NCBI GenBank assembly: GCA_002946415.1
Contig: NJPS01000030.1
Location: forward strand, 248,001 to 312,000
Reading direction: 5' to 3'
DNA length: 64,000 bases
Source: Rutstroemia sp. NJR-2017a BVV2
Taxonomy: Eukaryota; Ascomycota; Leotiomycetes; Helotiales; Rutstroemiaceae
The notes beneath the pieces were generated by a model. The model had not been told where the DNA came from and did not search any database. It was given only the letters and a program-made list of their open reading frames with translations. Both the position numbers and the translations under genes were made by a program. This document shows positions 46,279 to 57,201 of the stretch, one piece after another; position 1 is the first letter of the stretch, and every line of letters starts with the position of its first letter.

Positions 46279-47170
46279 CTTTAGGTAATTAGATTACGAT
46301 TCATGAAATGGTATTGTTTATTCTCTTGTTTGCTTGTATGTCTGTCGTACTTTGCGTGTGTGTGTTCTTGTGTGATGTTCTGATTAATGTTTAAAGGGGC
46401 GGCTGCGCTTGGCTTCCATCTGGTAGAGTAGCCTTTTGATCCCCTCTTTCCGTTTCCTTGTTACTTCTACCTTCCAGATGTGGATTAAATATCGCTTTGC
46501 TGCTTTTCCATAGGGACGTGTTCATCATGGGAGGAAGCGACACAGAACCTATCGACATGGTGATCTTTTCAGCTCAACAGATAATGCATTCTTATTCCCG
46601 TCATTGGAAACGGCTAGTCACTAGAAGTATTATGACTAATCTCTGAGGAGGTTGGAAGACAACAAACCAGCAGTCTGTCTGTTATCCGTGCCATAGAATT
46701 GTGAAAGAGACACGGCCGTACTACGGCATAGTTACCAACTAGCTAGCTAGCTTTACGACTGACAACACTAAATATCACAGGGTAAGAGAAAGCAATTCTG
46801 ATCAAGGGGTAAGTAAGAGTTTTGTAAGACAAGTCTCAGTATATAGGCAAATTGATTTGCTTTTATTTACTGGAGCTATGTATGTATATGCACCGTACCA
46901 TCCGTCCGTCGGTCATTAATATGTGATATGAAGCGCCGGTCCATTCCTAATCAGACGCTTGCCACTGTAAACACATGGAGTGAGGGACTCCAGAACCGGC
47001 TGTTGCGGCGGTAGAAACCCAAAATTGGAGGAGTTGGGCGAGAGACTGCTTTGGTCTCAAAAATATCGGACTGGATATCTTTATTTCGTCCGTGAAAAGG
47101 GAAAGTAAGAATGATGGCACAGCCAGTCAGGCGCATAAGTACGTATGACTGTCATCAGCCTCCCAGCTTC
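46279..47170. other. Convergent 3' region between akr1 and MPP6-like gene
   Basis: 892 bp, longer than most 3' regions here. Contains a CTAGCTAGCTAGCT microrepeat near 46741 and no frame with family resemblance. Confidence 0.4.
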
Positions 47171-48089
47171 TTACCTCGTCCTCTGCGATTTCCTTGGTGG
47201 GCCATCCTCGCCTTGATGCCTTCTCTTCTTTGGGCAATCCTTCTGTAGATGATTCCCTCCACACCCATAACAGGCTTTATTGTCCTGCCCAGACAAGGAC
47301 GTCAATCCGTTTAGGGAGACATGTTTCTTCTTTCTCTTCTTAGCCAACTCAAGCAGCTCTGCCTTTTCCGCCTTCTTTTTCGCTTTCCGTTCTTCTTTCG
47401 CCCGCTTCGCTGCCTCCTTTTGCCCAGCTTTTATTAACTCGTTCGCGCCAGTTGGATCATCGTCGTCCTTCCCATCGGAGTCGTCCTGAGATTCATCGTC
47501 GCTTTCTTCCGAAGATGACGACGAATCTTCTTGGTTTGGATTCTGTTGTTTCTGTTTAAGAATTAGCATGTGATCCGTCAGACGATCAACCAAAATCGTG
47601 GCATACCTCTAAAACTCTATTAAACTTTCCAAAACTCCTCCGCCCAACCATAGCAGGCTTGTCTTCAACAGCCACATCGTCATTGCCACTATGCGCCTGT
47701 ATCGGCGAAGGCAGATCCAGGTTCGCAAATCCAGCTTGAACAACCCGTAAAGTATTCGTTGGCTTATCCAGATGTTTCCTGTCCTCGAAACTTAATACCC
47801 ATCGAGTATCTCCAGCTTCCGCAGCTGCTCTATCCAACGCCGCTTGCTTCTTAGCTTCCTCTTCCTCTAGCGCTGCTCGAATCGCCCGATTATCGGCCAA
47901 ACTGTCAACGTTGAATTTCGTGGGTGTGGTATGCGCCATCTTCTGTCGTTTGGGCGATGGTTCTTCTAACGTTGACGTAGACGGGATTGTAGGAGACGAA
48001 GCAGCAGCTCGCTGCATAAACTTCATCGTCAAAAGCCTGGAAGACATGGCCTTTGGCGCACTGGTTGGTGTTCCTGCACTGGCCGACAT
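47171..48089 (-). CDS. MPP6: Mpp6-like exosome cofactor with C-terminal CCHC zinc knuckle
   Basis: Two exons (48089-47607, 47551-47171) give 287 residues. The N-terminal motif SSRLLTMKFMQRAAAS matches the conserved N terminus of M-phase phosphoprotein 6 (LLRMKFMQR in human). A later GRRSFGKFNRVLE matches the family's YGRxSFxGFN motif. Mpp6 recruits Mtr4 and enhances the nuclear exosome, and binds RNA. The second exon adds a Ser/Asp-rich linker, a basic K/A/E-rich helix and a single zinc knuckle CYGCGGNHLQKDC (CX2CX4HX4C) near the end. The knuckle is not in the metazoan protein as I remember it. The intron is confirmed by phase at FNRVLE|KQQNPNQ. Gene is divergent from the complex I subunit gene. 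Confidence 0.82.
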
Positions 48090-48403
48090 GTTTGTAGATT
48101 GTTGAACAAGCTCGTGAGATAAAAGGAGTATGCCGATATTAATTGTCAAGCTTCAGGAAACTCAACTCGATAAGATAGAATCGTTGGTTGTAGTTTGGTG
48201 ACCCTTCGCAATGTGCAGGGTGTCCAAAGTACAATAGGTCGCACGGAGGTAAAAGAAAGTCAAAAGTATCTCTAAGACGGACTTTTTCCGAATCCAGTGA
48301 GAATTAAGCTTTCGGAAATTACGTAAGCGGATCTCGAACCTTTGTAACGACAACCAGGTAAACGACTTCGGTTGACGATTTAAGCAATTGAAACATCAAC
48401 ACA
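48090..48403. promoter_or_regulatory. Divergent promoter region MPP6-like / NDUFS6-like
   Basis: 314 bp shared by the exosome cofactor and the complex I subunit. No conserved element could be named. Confidence 0.35.
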
Positions 48404-49173
48404 ATGTTGTCAACCGCTAGAGCCAGGGCCGTATCGCAAATCTCTCGCAGAGCTCAATTTGCAGCCAGACGAACTTACGCATATTCCGCAAACGACCAAC
48501 AAGAGATCAACAACCCCAACCCTCAGAAAGATGTTCCAAATGTCTCGAAGACAAACGAGGTTCCTATGGAAACACCACACAGAGATGCATCACTGCAGGA
48601 GGATTCGGCGGCAGCGGAGAAGCTCCGAGTGATGCAGGCGCCAAACAGGGCGGGAAAATGGTCTCGAAGTCAGAACCCTAGAAGCAGAGCTATGACGGGA
48701 CCCAGGTTCGAGCAGACTATCATGGAAGCTCAGGTACGATATCGAGGCTTTTGTCCACTGAAAATCTTCCTGTTTTGAAGCTTCTGAGGGAAAAGATGAA
48801 TCACAACTCGCTGACCCTTCTCCAGCCAGCCCCGCAAGCAGCTATTGCCTTGATCCACAAGCAACCAGTCCGATGGACACACAACCGCATCGCTGAATGC
48901 GACGGAGGTGGAGGGCCGCTGGGACACCCAAGGGTCTTCATTAACCTCGACAAGCCTGAGATTTGCGCATGCACCTACTGCGGACTTCCATATGTGAGTG
49001 TAGTCTTTCCCTCATGCTCTCGTCTCTATTGACATCATATCTAGGCCAACGAGCACCACCGAGCACATCTCCAATCCCTTCCCTCTACCCCATATCCTTT
49101 AGAGGCACAAGGTCACCCTGCTGAGATTAACGAATCACAAAGAATTACTGATGACCCTCTTGAGCAACGATAA
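48404..49173 (+). CDS. NDUFS6: NADH:ubiquinone oxidoreductase 13 kDa-type zinc-binding subunit (NDUFS6)
   Basis: Three exons (48404-48733, 48826-48993, 49045-49173) give 208 residues. The first ~25 residues form an Arg/Ser/Ala-rich mitochondrial presequence (STARARAVSQISRRAQFAAR). The central part includes PNRAGKWSRSQNPRSRAMTG, which is typical of the fungal subunit. The zf-CHCC domain reads HNRIAECDGGGGPLGHPRVF and CACTYCGLPYANEHH, giving Cys/His ligands for one zinc. The protein is a small subunit of the complex I peripheral arm, needed for assembly of the N-module. The two introns rebuild QPAPQAAI and GLPYANEHH. The C-terminal end is longer than in animals. Confidence 0.93.
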
Positions 49174-49511
49174 GTGCTCAAAGTGGACAATGTGGGGATT
49201 AGAGGAAGAATGTATATAAATGCAATGATAAGTTGCGAGTGAGATGATTTGTGTGCAATTCACAGAAAATTGCTTGGTATTGATAAGCCGGACAAATCGC
49301 CCAGCTCTGAACCGTCATAAAAGTAATCAGCAAAGGCATAGGTGCTATCTTATAGTGACAGGGAGCTATATCACATGAATGCTACGCAACGTTGTCTGAA
49401 TTGCAGGTGGCTGGCATTGGTATGTTTTCTCCGAACTTACACAGTTCACCCGCAGCATACGCCTAGCACCCAAGAGCCCATCCGATTTTACAATTATCTA
49501 AAACCAAACCC
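49174..49511. other. Convergent 3' region, NDUFS6-like and UPF0047 genes
   Basis: 338 bp with no supported gene. It should contain both terminators. Confidence 0.35.
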
Positions 49512-50274
49512 TCACATCTTTTCTCCCTGAATCGTAGCAACGACCTTCCTCGAATGTTTACTGGTCCTAAACTCCAAATACCAGATCCCCTGCCAAGTAC
49601 CCGTATTCAACTTCCCATTCGTGATTGGAATCGTGACACTTGCGCCCACCAAAGCAGACTTCACATGTGCCTATCTTCAAGTCAGTATCCATACACTATA
49701 ACCGCCAAACCCCCAGAAAACCAACCGGCATATCATCCAACCCCTCGGCACTATGTCTATACAACTCCCCCTTCTTATCCTCGGGCGCAATCCTATCCAA
49801 CGCATCACTCATATCCGACCTCACATCCTCATCCCAATTCTCATTCAGACTGAGCGCGCAACTCGTGTGCTGCACAAACAGATTCAGCAAGCCGACTTTG
49901 TAGTTTTTGATCTCGGGTATGGATGTGACGATGTGGTCGGTGACGAGATACGCGCCCTTTGATTTGGAGGGGAGGGAAATGGTTTTCTGCGACCAGGACA
50001 TGACGGCGGGTTTGGGGCGCGAGGCGGGCGACAGCGAGGAGTGGTAGGCTGTGGGGAGGATGAGCTTCAGAGGGAAGGTCCAGACGATGTGGAAGAGAGA
50101 GGGGAAGAGCGCGAGGACGAAGCAGAGGACGAAGAGAGTTAGGTAGAGGGAGAATGAGGAGTCGCTGGACGTGTTATGCTTCGAGCGAGTCGTGGTGTCG
50201 TTTTCTGCGGATCGAGGCATTCGAACGATTTTGGGTCCGGATGTAGATTTTGGTGGGGTGGTCTGGGACGTCAT
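49512..50274 (-). CDS. UPF0047 (YjbQ-type) protein with an N-terminal membrane segment
   Basis: Two exons (50274-49726, 49670-49512) give 235 residues. The conserved domain begins near [20 protein letters not shown] (Met at residue ~91) and continues with [40 protein letters not shown] and [13 protein letters not shown]. This is the bacterial YjbQ/UPF0047 family, for which a thiamin-phosphate-synthase-like activity has been reported for some members. The 90-residue N-terminal extension contains a strong hydrophobic stretch ([20 protein letters not shown]) that is absent from most members. Either translation starts at the ATG used here, giving a membrane-anchored form, or at Met91, giving the canonical soluble protein. 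The intron donor is GTTGGT. Confidence 0.88.
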
Positions 50275-50557
50275 ACATAGATAGGTTCGGGGAGAGTTCG
50301 ACAGGGATGAGCTTTATGCGTGCCTGATACAGAAGTCACAAATTTTCTAAGGGAAGGCGTTGGAAATCTTCAATGTTCACATTCTTTAGGAAGAATATGG
50401 TTTTTGATATCTAGAAGTATACCGTGTCGAGTACATTCCTCATGATTCAATCATTCAATTCCCTCCTGTAGATTATCCCAAGCATGAACACTTATCCTCT
50501 AAACGCCTTTCCATGCCGCCATTGAGTTCCCATATCCCCATCCCCAGATCCTATAGT

Positions 50558-51442
<885 letters not shown>

Positions 51443-51914
51443 CCTGTAATATTTCAATGTTGTGTTGAGGATGGTTTAGCTTGCAAAAGTTCCAATCTAA
51501 GTAAACAGCCCGTTATAATATTGCAAGGGAAGCTCAGAGGTGGTTTAACCAATCGAGGATAGCTCTAAAACCCCGAAGATCTCACGAAATTCGCGCTAGA
51601 CTTCCGACCACTTCAATAATGTAGATTTATTTAACATTCATAGTGCACTACATGAATTACTATGAACATTGGAACTATTGCATTCTACTCATAACTCAAA
51701 CCGACATCGCAAATATCTGAGCAAGAAAAGTAAGTGTGTTTAATTGACACCACATCAAGACTCGCCCGAACATCTTGCAAGGCATAGAATCCGGAGAGAT
51801 TTGGTTACAATATCCCCTATTTGTCCGTTCTATTCATTCTCAAAGACATGTGTAACCTCATACAAGTAATAACCATCTTGATATAGAACTCTGCAATAGC
51901 TAAGCCCAGTAATT
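51443..51914. other. Intergenic region, WG/GW gene 3' end and CFIm25 promoter
   Basis: 472 bp with AT-rich sequence near the WG/GW stop. No gene is supported. Confidence 0.35.
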
Positions 51915-54905
51915 TCACCAGCCACTTTTACGTTGTCCTCCATGATTGCTCGAGTGATGAGAGACCCAACTTCCAGCCAGAGATGCGGCAGAGGGGCCTT
52001 TATGCGTACGAGCAGCATGACGCCAATCGTCACCATATCCGCAAGCTCCTGTGTTCGCTCCAGTGTCCTGCATAGAAGTCATGGCGCCATGAATGCCTTC
52101 TTGAAAATTGTTCAGCAATTCCGAGCTGGTTGGTTCATGATATCCCTGGTTTTCGTGATTAGAATTGGCCCCATCACCACCGCCCCATTGGCTTCCGTGA
52201 CGATTTCCGGATCTACCAGAGACATTTCTGTTTGCATTGTCGCCCTTTCGGTTATTGCCTGAGCCGCTACTCGAACGTTGTTGATTCTCCTTTCGGTCGT
52301 TCCAGCCTGGACCTTTCGTGCTCTGTGCTGCAGATTGAGCTCCCCAACCAAAGTTCCCCGGCTCTCCCCAGCCATCATTATTACAGTTATTATTGTTTTG
52401 ATCAGCATTCCAGCCCGGATCGTTGAAAGTCTTCTTTGGTCCATTGGAGGTCTTCGTTGGATTGTTATTATTGCCTTGCGAACTGTTGACTGGCTTCCCC
52501 GTTCCTTTATTGTTGTTTGACTTCGACTCCCAGCTGGAATTGTTATTGTTGCATCTACTGTTCGAGGCGTTCTGGTTTTGATTCCCAGAACTGCCCCAAC
52601 CGCCAGACCAAGAATTGTTATTATTCTGCTGATTCCCACAACTTCCCCAGCCTCCAGAGCCAGAGTTGTTGTTGCTGTTCTGGTTTCCAGAGCTTCCCCA
52701 GTCTCCACCACCAGAGCCGTTGTTGTTTTGCTGGTCTGCTGAATCTCCCCAACCGCCAGTGATGTTGTTTTCCTGTTGCTCTCCTGAACGTCCCCAATCT
52801 CCGGAACCACTGTTGTCGTTGTTATTCTGCCCTCCAGAATCGCCCCACCCACCAGATGTCTCGTTTGGTTGATCCTCTGCATCGTTCTGGTCGTTGTTAT
52901 CATCGTTTCCCCAACCTGATGTTTCATTATTCGCATTATCATTCGAGTCCTGACCACCATTTCCCCATCCTGAATCTTGATTATTGGAACCTTGATTGGC
53001 TTCGTCGTTACCCCAGCCAGAATCCTCGTTCTGATCATTCTGGTTCTTATCATTTCCCCAGCTGGAATTTTGGTTGTTTGTGTTGTCATTGACAGCTTGA
53101 TTCTGGCTGCCGCTGCCCCAACCTGAACCTTGATTTGCACCACCGTTTCCAGACCGGCCATTCGGATCATTTTTTGGTTGAGAATTTTTACTTCCATTGA
53201 CGCTTCCACTCCCGTTTCCACGCACAGAGCCACACTTCGACTGCTTGTTCGAGGTCTTTTCGTTAAAATTGTTGTTGTTCTTGTTGTTCCCACCGTTCGA
53301 TCCGGATCGCTTCTGGCTGTTTGGGTTGCCGCTGTGGCCATTATTGCCGTAACCGGAGCCCAAAGCTTGGTTGTTATTGAACGACGAGTTAACATTGTTC
53401 TGGACAGGACTCGAGTTACCATTATTTGCCTGGTTGTTATCCCAGCCAGAAGCATGATTGTTATCTTTATCATCGACCCAGCCTCCTGGCATGTTCTGTG
53501 ACTGCTGCTGAATGTGGTTGACTGGTTGTTGGCTCGGATGATTATTTTGATAGTAATTTTGTTGATTGCTCGGGAGGCTGTTTTGGTTGGGGTAAGGAGC
53601 TTGTTGGTAGAAGTTAGACTGGTCAGGGAAGTTGTTTTGAAAGTGACGGCCATTTGAGATACTTCGCTGCTGAGTGTAGAACTGCCCATGCGGTGGTGGA
53701 CTCATGGGAGTACTTGGACCAAATGCACCTACAGCCGTATTAGCTGGAGGTAAAATGCTCGCGAACGGATTTCCATAGACGTTGCCATGGTAAACACGAA
53801 GCACGCCATTCTTAGTATCGAAGAATGCGTTTGGACGGGGATCTGAAGGTCCTTCAATCACGTCTTCTCTCAATACCACGTCGGCTCTCATGGCATAAAG
53901 AACGCGCTGCTCCATCCCTGGCTTGTAGCTTTTGTTTCGGGGAAGTAGACTGTTGTTTCGCGAATTGCTTTGATGGGCTTGAGAGATATTGGTCTTGGGC
54001 TCAGCTGTGCGATTGTAATTAATAGCATCGCCGTCGGGCTCCCTGTGATTTTGTGGTCGCTTTTGGTTGCGGTTAATGTGGTGTGAGTTGTTTTGCAAGT
54101 GTTGACCTTTTTTTGTGCGTTTGACGACAGGTAGATTTTCGCCTTCATCGCTTTCCGAATCGTCGGTGCTGCTTTTAGGTTTATGGCGGAGACACTCGCA
54201 TCCGTCGCATTCATCAAATGGAATATATGGAGAAGGTAGTGAATCTTCGGATGGAATTTTCTTGAGGGCCGATTTTGGTTTCTTGGGGATTTGAAACTGC
54301 ACCTTTTTCTCGACTTTCTTTTCCTTCAATGCAACCTCTGGCTTAGGGTTTTCCGGTTTCCTGATCTCTTTCATAGGTTTCTCGGGCTCTTTTACTTCTG
54401 AATTGGGTTCCTCGGGCTTCTTCACTTCTTGCTCGACTTCTTTGGGGGGTTCTTCCTTGGGTGCTTCTTCCTTAGGGGCTTCTTCCTTGGGAGTTTCAAC
54501 CTCTGGCTGGGCTGCCTCTATCTTCTTCACTTCCGTTTTGGCAGGCGAGGGCACACTATCCTCTTCAGAGTCAGAGCAGCATTCTGATTCAGAAGTTTCT
54601 ACCAAAACTGTTAAGGACCGTCGAACCGGCGAGCTGCTCCGAGTTCGAACTTGAACACGGGTCGAGATAAAGGATGAGGTAGGCCACACTATTTGAGGAA
54701 CCACAGGAGCCGGTGGGACATATATTCGTCTATTTGACAAGTAATCCACCCAATTTCGAGGACCCCGACCTATTGTGGAGGGAAGGCGGTCTCTGGAGAC
54801 CAGATGAGGGCTTCTTCTATGTGAAGACGCCGGTAGGAGTAAAGATAGAATGGTCAATGAGAGAGGGTATAAGTAAAGATAGCTTCTATAATAACAATAA
54901 AGCAC
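51915..54905 (-). CDS. WG/GW-repeat Asn/Gly/Gln-rich protein, 5' end unresolved
   Basis: An open frame of ~996 codons runs to a stop at 51915. It lacks an ATG near its upper limit, so a first exon further upstream (or a start downstream) is likely; coding character is clear from about 54760 inward (NWVDYLSNRRIYVPPAPVVP). A charged part with KEEAPKEEAPKEEPPKE repeats comes first. A conserved-looking block follows: MRADVVLREDVIEGPSDPRP and NAFFDTKNGVLRVYHGNVYG. Then a long disordered region begins, and within it about 19 Trp sit next to Gly (GWG, GGWG, PGW) in runs of Asn, Gln, Ser and Asp. The C terminus ends ...KSGW. I know no orthologue by name. The WG/GW pattern is that of Argonaute-hook proteins, but composition bias could also produce it. 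Confidence 0.72.
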   Translation of the reverse strand: MLYCYYRSYLYLYPLSLTILSLLLPASSHRRSPHLVSRDRLPSTIGRGPRNWVDYLSNRRIYVPPAPVVPQIVWPTSSFISTRVQVRTRSSSPVRRSLTVLVETSESECCSDSEEDSVPSPAKTEVKKIEAAQPEVETPKEEAPKEEAPKEEPPKEVEQEVKKPEEPNSEVKEPEKPMKEIRKPENPKPEVALKEKKVEKKVQFQIPKKPKSALKKIPSEDSLPSPYIPFDECDGCECLRHKPKSSTDDSESDEGENLPVVKRTKKGQHLQNNSHHINRNQKRPQNHREPDGDAINYNRTAEPKTNISQAHQSNSRNNSLLPRNKSYKPGMEQRVLYAMRADVVLREDVIEGPSDPRPNAFFDTKNGVLRVYHGNVYGNPFASILPPANTAVGAFGPSTPMSPPPHGQFYTQQRSISNGRHFQNNFPDQSNFYQQAPYPNQNSLPSNQQNYYQNNHPSQQPVNHIQQQSQNMPGGWVDDKDNNHASGWDNNQANNGNSSPVQNNVNSSFNNNQALGSGYGNNGHSGNPNSQKRSGSNGGNNKNNNNFNEKTSNKQSKCGSVRGNGSGSVNGSKNSQPKNDPNGRSGNGGANQGSGWGSGSQNQAVNDNTNNQNSSWGNDKNQNDQNEDSGWGNDEANQGSNNQDSGWGNGGQDSNDNANNETSGWGNDDNNDQNDAEDQPNETSGGWGDSGGQNNNDNSGSGDWGRSGEQQENNITGGWGDSADQQNNNGSGGGDWGSSGNQNSNNNSGSGGWGSCGNQQNNNNSWSGGWGSSGNQNQNASNSRCNNNNSSWESKSNNNKGTGKPVNSSQGNNNNPTKTSNGPKKTFNDPGWNADQNNNNCNNDGWGEPGNFGWGAQSAAQSTKGPGWNDRKENQQRSSSGSGNNRKGDNANRNVSGRSGNRHGSQWGGGDGANSNHENQGYHEPTSSELLNNFQEGIHGAMTSMQDTGANTGACGYGDDWRHAARTHKGPSAASLAGSWVSHHSSNHGGQRKSGW
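52560..53125 (-). repeat. In-frame coding repeats of the WG/GW region
   Basis: About ten imperfect units encoding N/Q/S/D-rich spacers of ~15-25 residues that end in GGWG, SGWG or DWG. They are repeated in codon use as well, so internal duplication by slippage is likely. Confidence 0.7.
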
Positions 54906-55860
54906 CCGAAGCGTGGAATGCGTTGATTGCTTGTCGAAATAATGATCAAGCAGAAGATGGGTCTATGCGGTTCATGATCCCCTGCATTTGGCGATGTCCT
55001 ATCCTCATGTTTATGGTCTGGATGATATTACGGACATGCAGATAACTAACAGGAATGAAAAGAAGATTCGCGGACACAGAGTCATACATAAAAAACATAA
55101 ATCCCTGGTTGCGGATAAAAAGAGGACTGAGAAAAGTAAATAGACGATTTTCCGTGACTGTTAAATCTTTCCTTCATCTAGCAGAAATACCCCACCTGCC
55201 TAAATAGGCACCATGCCTCGCCTCCTTCCGTGAATCGATATAGCATGATGCCCACAAAACAGAAATAGGCCCTTTCGAATAGTTTGTTGTGGTTAATCCA
55301 TACAGCGTGAAACATATTTAATTATTGTAACTCGGTTTTGTAGGATCGTTTCCCTCGACAAACCCACTGGCGAATGATTGGCAGTAGTCATCAGTACTTA
55401 GTCGACCCTCCGCCTACGGATTCCATGAACTTAAGGGGTTTGATCACCCCAACAATCAAGTACCAGCCGAAGGGATCGTAGACTTCAAGACACGATTTTT
55501 CTACTCCGTACCGAACACAGATATTCTCCACCGCTCGTTAGAGAATGGCCCGGTTGACCAAAATTTAATAATTGCCTCTGTCTTCAGATGTTGATATTGT
55601 GTCTTGGGAGCCTTCTGTGCTCGAAATTCGGCGAGGTAGATCAGTTTGGCGCTGACATGATATCCGTCCCAACTCACTATAAGAGTTTTATCGCAATGAC
55701 GTGCCTGTCATACAAATTGATATGCAGCATAGATCTTTCAATAGCATGTCCCAAGACCGTGTAACTGCCAGCTTGTACCATTTGAAATGAAAATGAATGG
55801 CGGATAATTCCCGGAGACGAAATTACCCCATGGCTCGTCAAGGTAGCTTCCGATGAACGC
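54906..55860. promoter_or_regulatory. Region upstream of the WG/GW gene, containing the CoA kinase 3' end
   Basis: 955 bp holding the promoter and probably the missing first exon of the WG/GW gene, and the 3' UTR of the dephospho-CoA kinase. Candidate short first exons exist but none could be chosen with confidence. A 110-codon + frame overlaps its lower part. Confidence 0.35.
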
Positions 55861-56673
55861 TCAAAGCTTCGCCTTCGCCTGCAGCTCTCCCCTCTTCCAC
55901 TCCTTATTGATGGCCATATTCCTCCAATAAGTCCATACACCTGCTAGTCCGCCCAGGGGAGGGCATAAGAGCAACAGCCATGCCCACCATCTCGGGCTTT
56001 TCCCTTGTAAAACCTCCATAACTTTATGGAGCTCTACCTTTAATTCCTCTTTCCCGCCATCATTCCAAACCACCACCCCTTTGCCCTCTCCTCTAGCTTC
56101 ACATCTCCTTGCCTTTTCGCGCACGTCACCTTGACTTTTAACTCTATTCTCAGCATCTTCTTCCGTAAGATGCGGATCCCTCTCCCTCAATCTCTGCATC
56201 TGTATTTTCGGGTCTCGCACCGCGACCACAAGAACCGTGCCGCAAATGACGTCGATGCCGCTCTCGAAGAGCAATGGGACATCCAGTACGACCGCCCAGC
56301 AACCTTTCAAATAGCACCCTAGCAATTGCTTATACATCTCCATCCTGACTGCCGGATGTACGATCCCATTCAACACTCCTCGATCTTTTTTCCTTTCCTC
56401 ACTATCCCCGAATACTCTGCGACCCAGTGCGGGTCTATTTAACGGTGCGCCTTTCGAATCATCGCGGTCGGGTGAAGGAGGAAGGAGGAGATCTGGAGTC
56501 GTTGATGAGAAATGCGCGAGTATCTTTTGGTAGCCGGGGGTTCCTGGCTCGACGACTTTGCGCGCGAGTACGTCGGCATCGATGATGGGCAGGGAATAGG
56601 GAGGTTGCGACAAAATAGATGAAACTGTTGATTTGCCGGTGGCGATTGAGCCAGTCAGCCCAAGAAGAAGCAT
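55861..56673 (-). CDS. CAB5: Dephospho-CoA kinase
   Basis: A single exon gives 270 residues. The P-loop is at the start (LLLGLTGSIATGKSTVSSIL), followed by IIDADVLARKVVEPGTPGY, then LNGIVHPAVRMEMYKQLLGC, WAVVLDVPLLFESGIDVICG and VAVRDPKIQMQRLRERDPHL. It phosphorylates dephospho-CoA on the 3'-OH, the last step of CoA synthesis. An unusual feature is a hydrophobic C-terminal stretch (WWAWLLLLCPPLGGLAGVWT) after the kinase fold, ending in a basic tail. This would make it a membrane-anchored enzyme. A proline/aspartate-rich insert (LLLPPSPDRDDSKGAPLNRP) lies in the lid. It is followed downstream on the same strand by the WG/GW gene. Confidence 0.93.
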   Translation of the reverse strand: MLLLGLTGSIATGKSTVSSILSQPPYSLPIIDADVLARKVVEPGTPGYQKILAHFSSTTPDLLLPPSPDRDDSKGAPLNRPALGRRVFGDSEERKKDRGVLNGIVHPAVRMEMYKQLLGCYLKGCWAVVLDVPLLFESGIDVICGTVLVVAVRDPKIQMQRLRERDPHLTEEDAENRVKSQGDVREKARRCEARGEGKGVVVWNDGGKEELKVELHKVMEVLQGKSPRWWAWLLLLCPPLGGLAGVWTYWRNMAINKEWKRGELQAKAKL

Positions 56674-57201
56674 GTTGGCGAAGAATTGAATGGTGAGAAT
56701 GAAGAAGGGTGGATTCCTCTGAAGCAGTAGAACTGACGTTATTTGAAAGTCGCGGGGGATCTTTGCCGAGGCTGCGGCGCCTCCCGCCTGACATCCACAT
56801 GCAATGATCAGACAACCTTTTCCATCACTTCATAATCGTCTTCAGTAAGGAAGATTTCAAACATGTCCAACCCGAGTTGGTGAGATTGCATAAAATACTG
56901 ACCAGGCGGACCACAAATGTGTTGATAATGGAGGTTCTATCTTCTTGCAAGCAAGATTATTCGTCACGGTTTCTGGGCCGAAAAGTATGCTCGATATGCA
57001 CAAACATACGATGAGGTCAGATGATATTGGAAGCTCAACAGGCTATGTCATTATTGGAGCTACTTGCTCTATCGCATTCTTCGTATATCTCTATTCACAA
57101 ACCCCCCAATGTGCGTTTTGAAGTCTCAAATGTGTTCTATGCTTCATACAATCCATCACTCAAATGCCGCTTTCGTATGCCATCAAAATAACCATATTTA
57201 C
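56674..57201. other. Intergenic region, CoA kinase promoter and GPI-protein gene 3' end
   Basis: 528 bp. The end near 57201 is AT-rich; the rest should contain the kinase promoter. No gene is supported. Confidence 0.35.

Noticed and set aside
52112..53689. 525-codon frame overlapping the WG/GW gene on the same strand
   Set aside because: It is the shifted reading of AAC/AAT/GGN-rich repeats, giving Thr/Ile/Met-rich protein with no domain; a composition artefact of the real frame.
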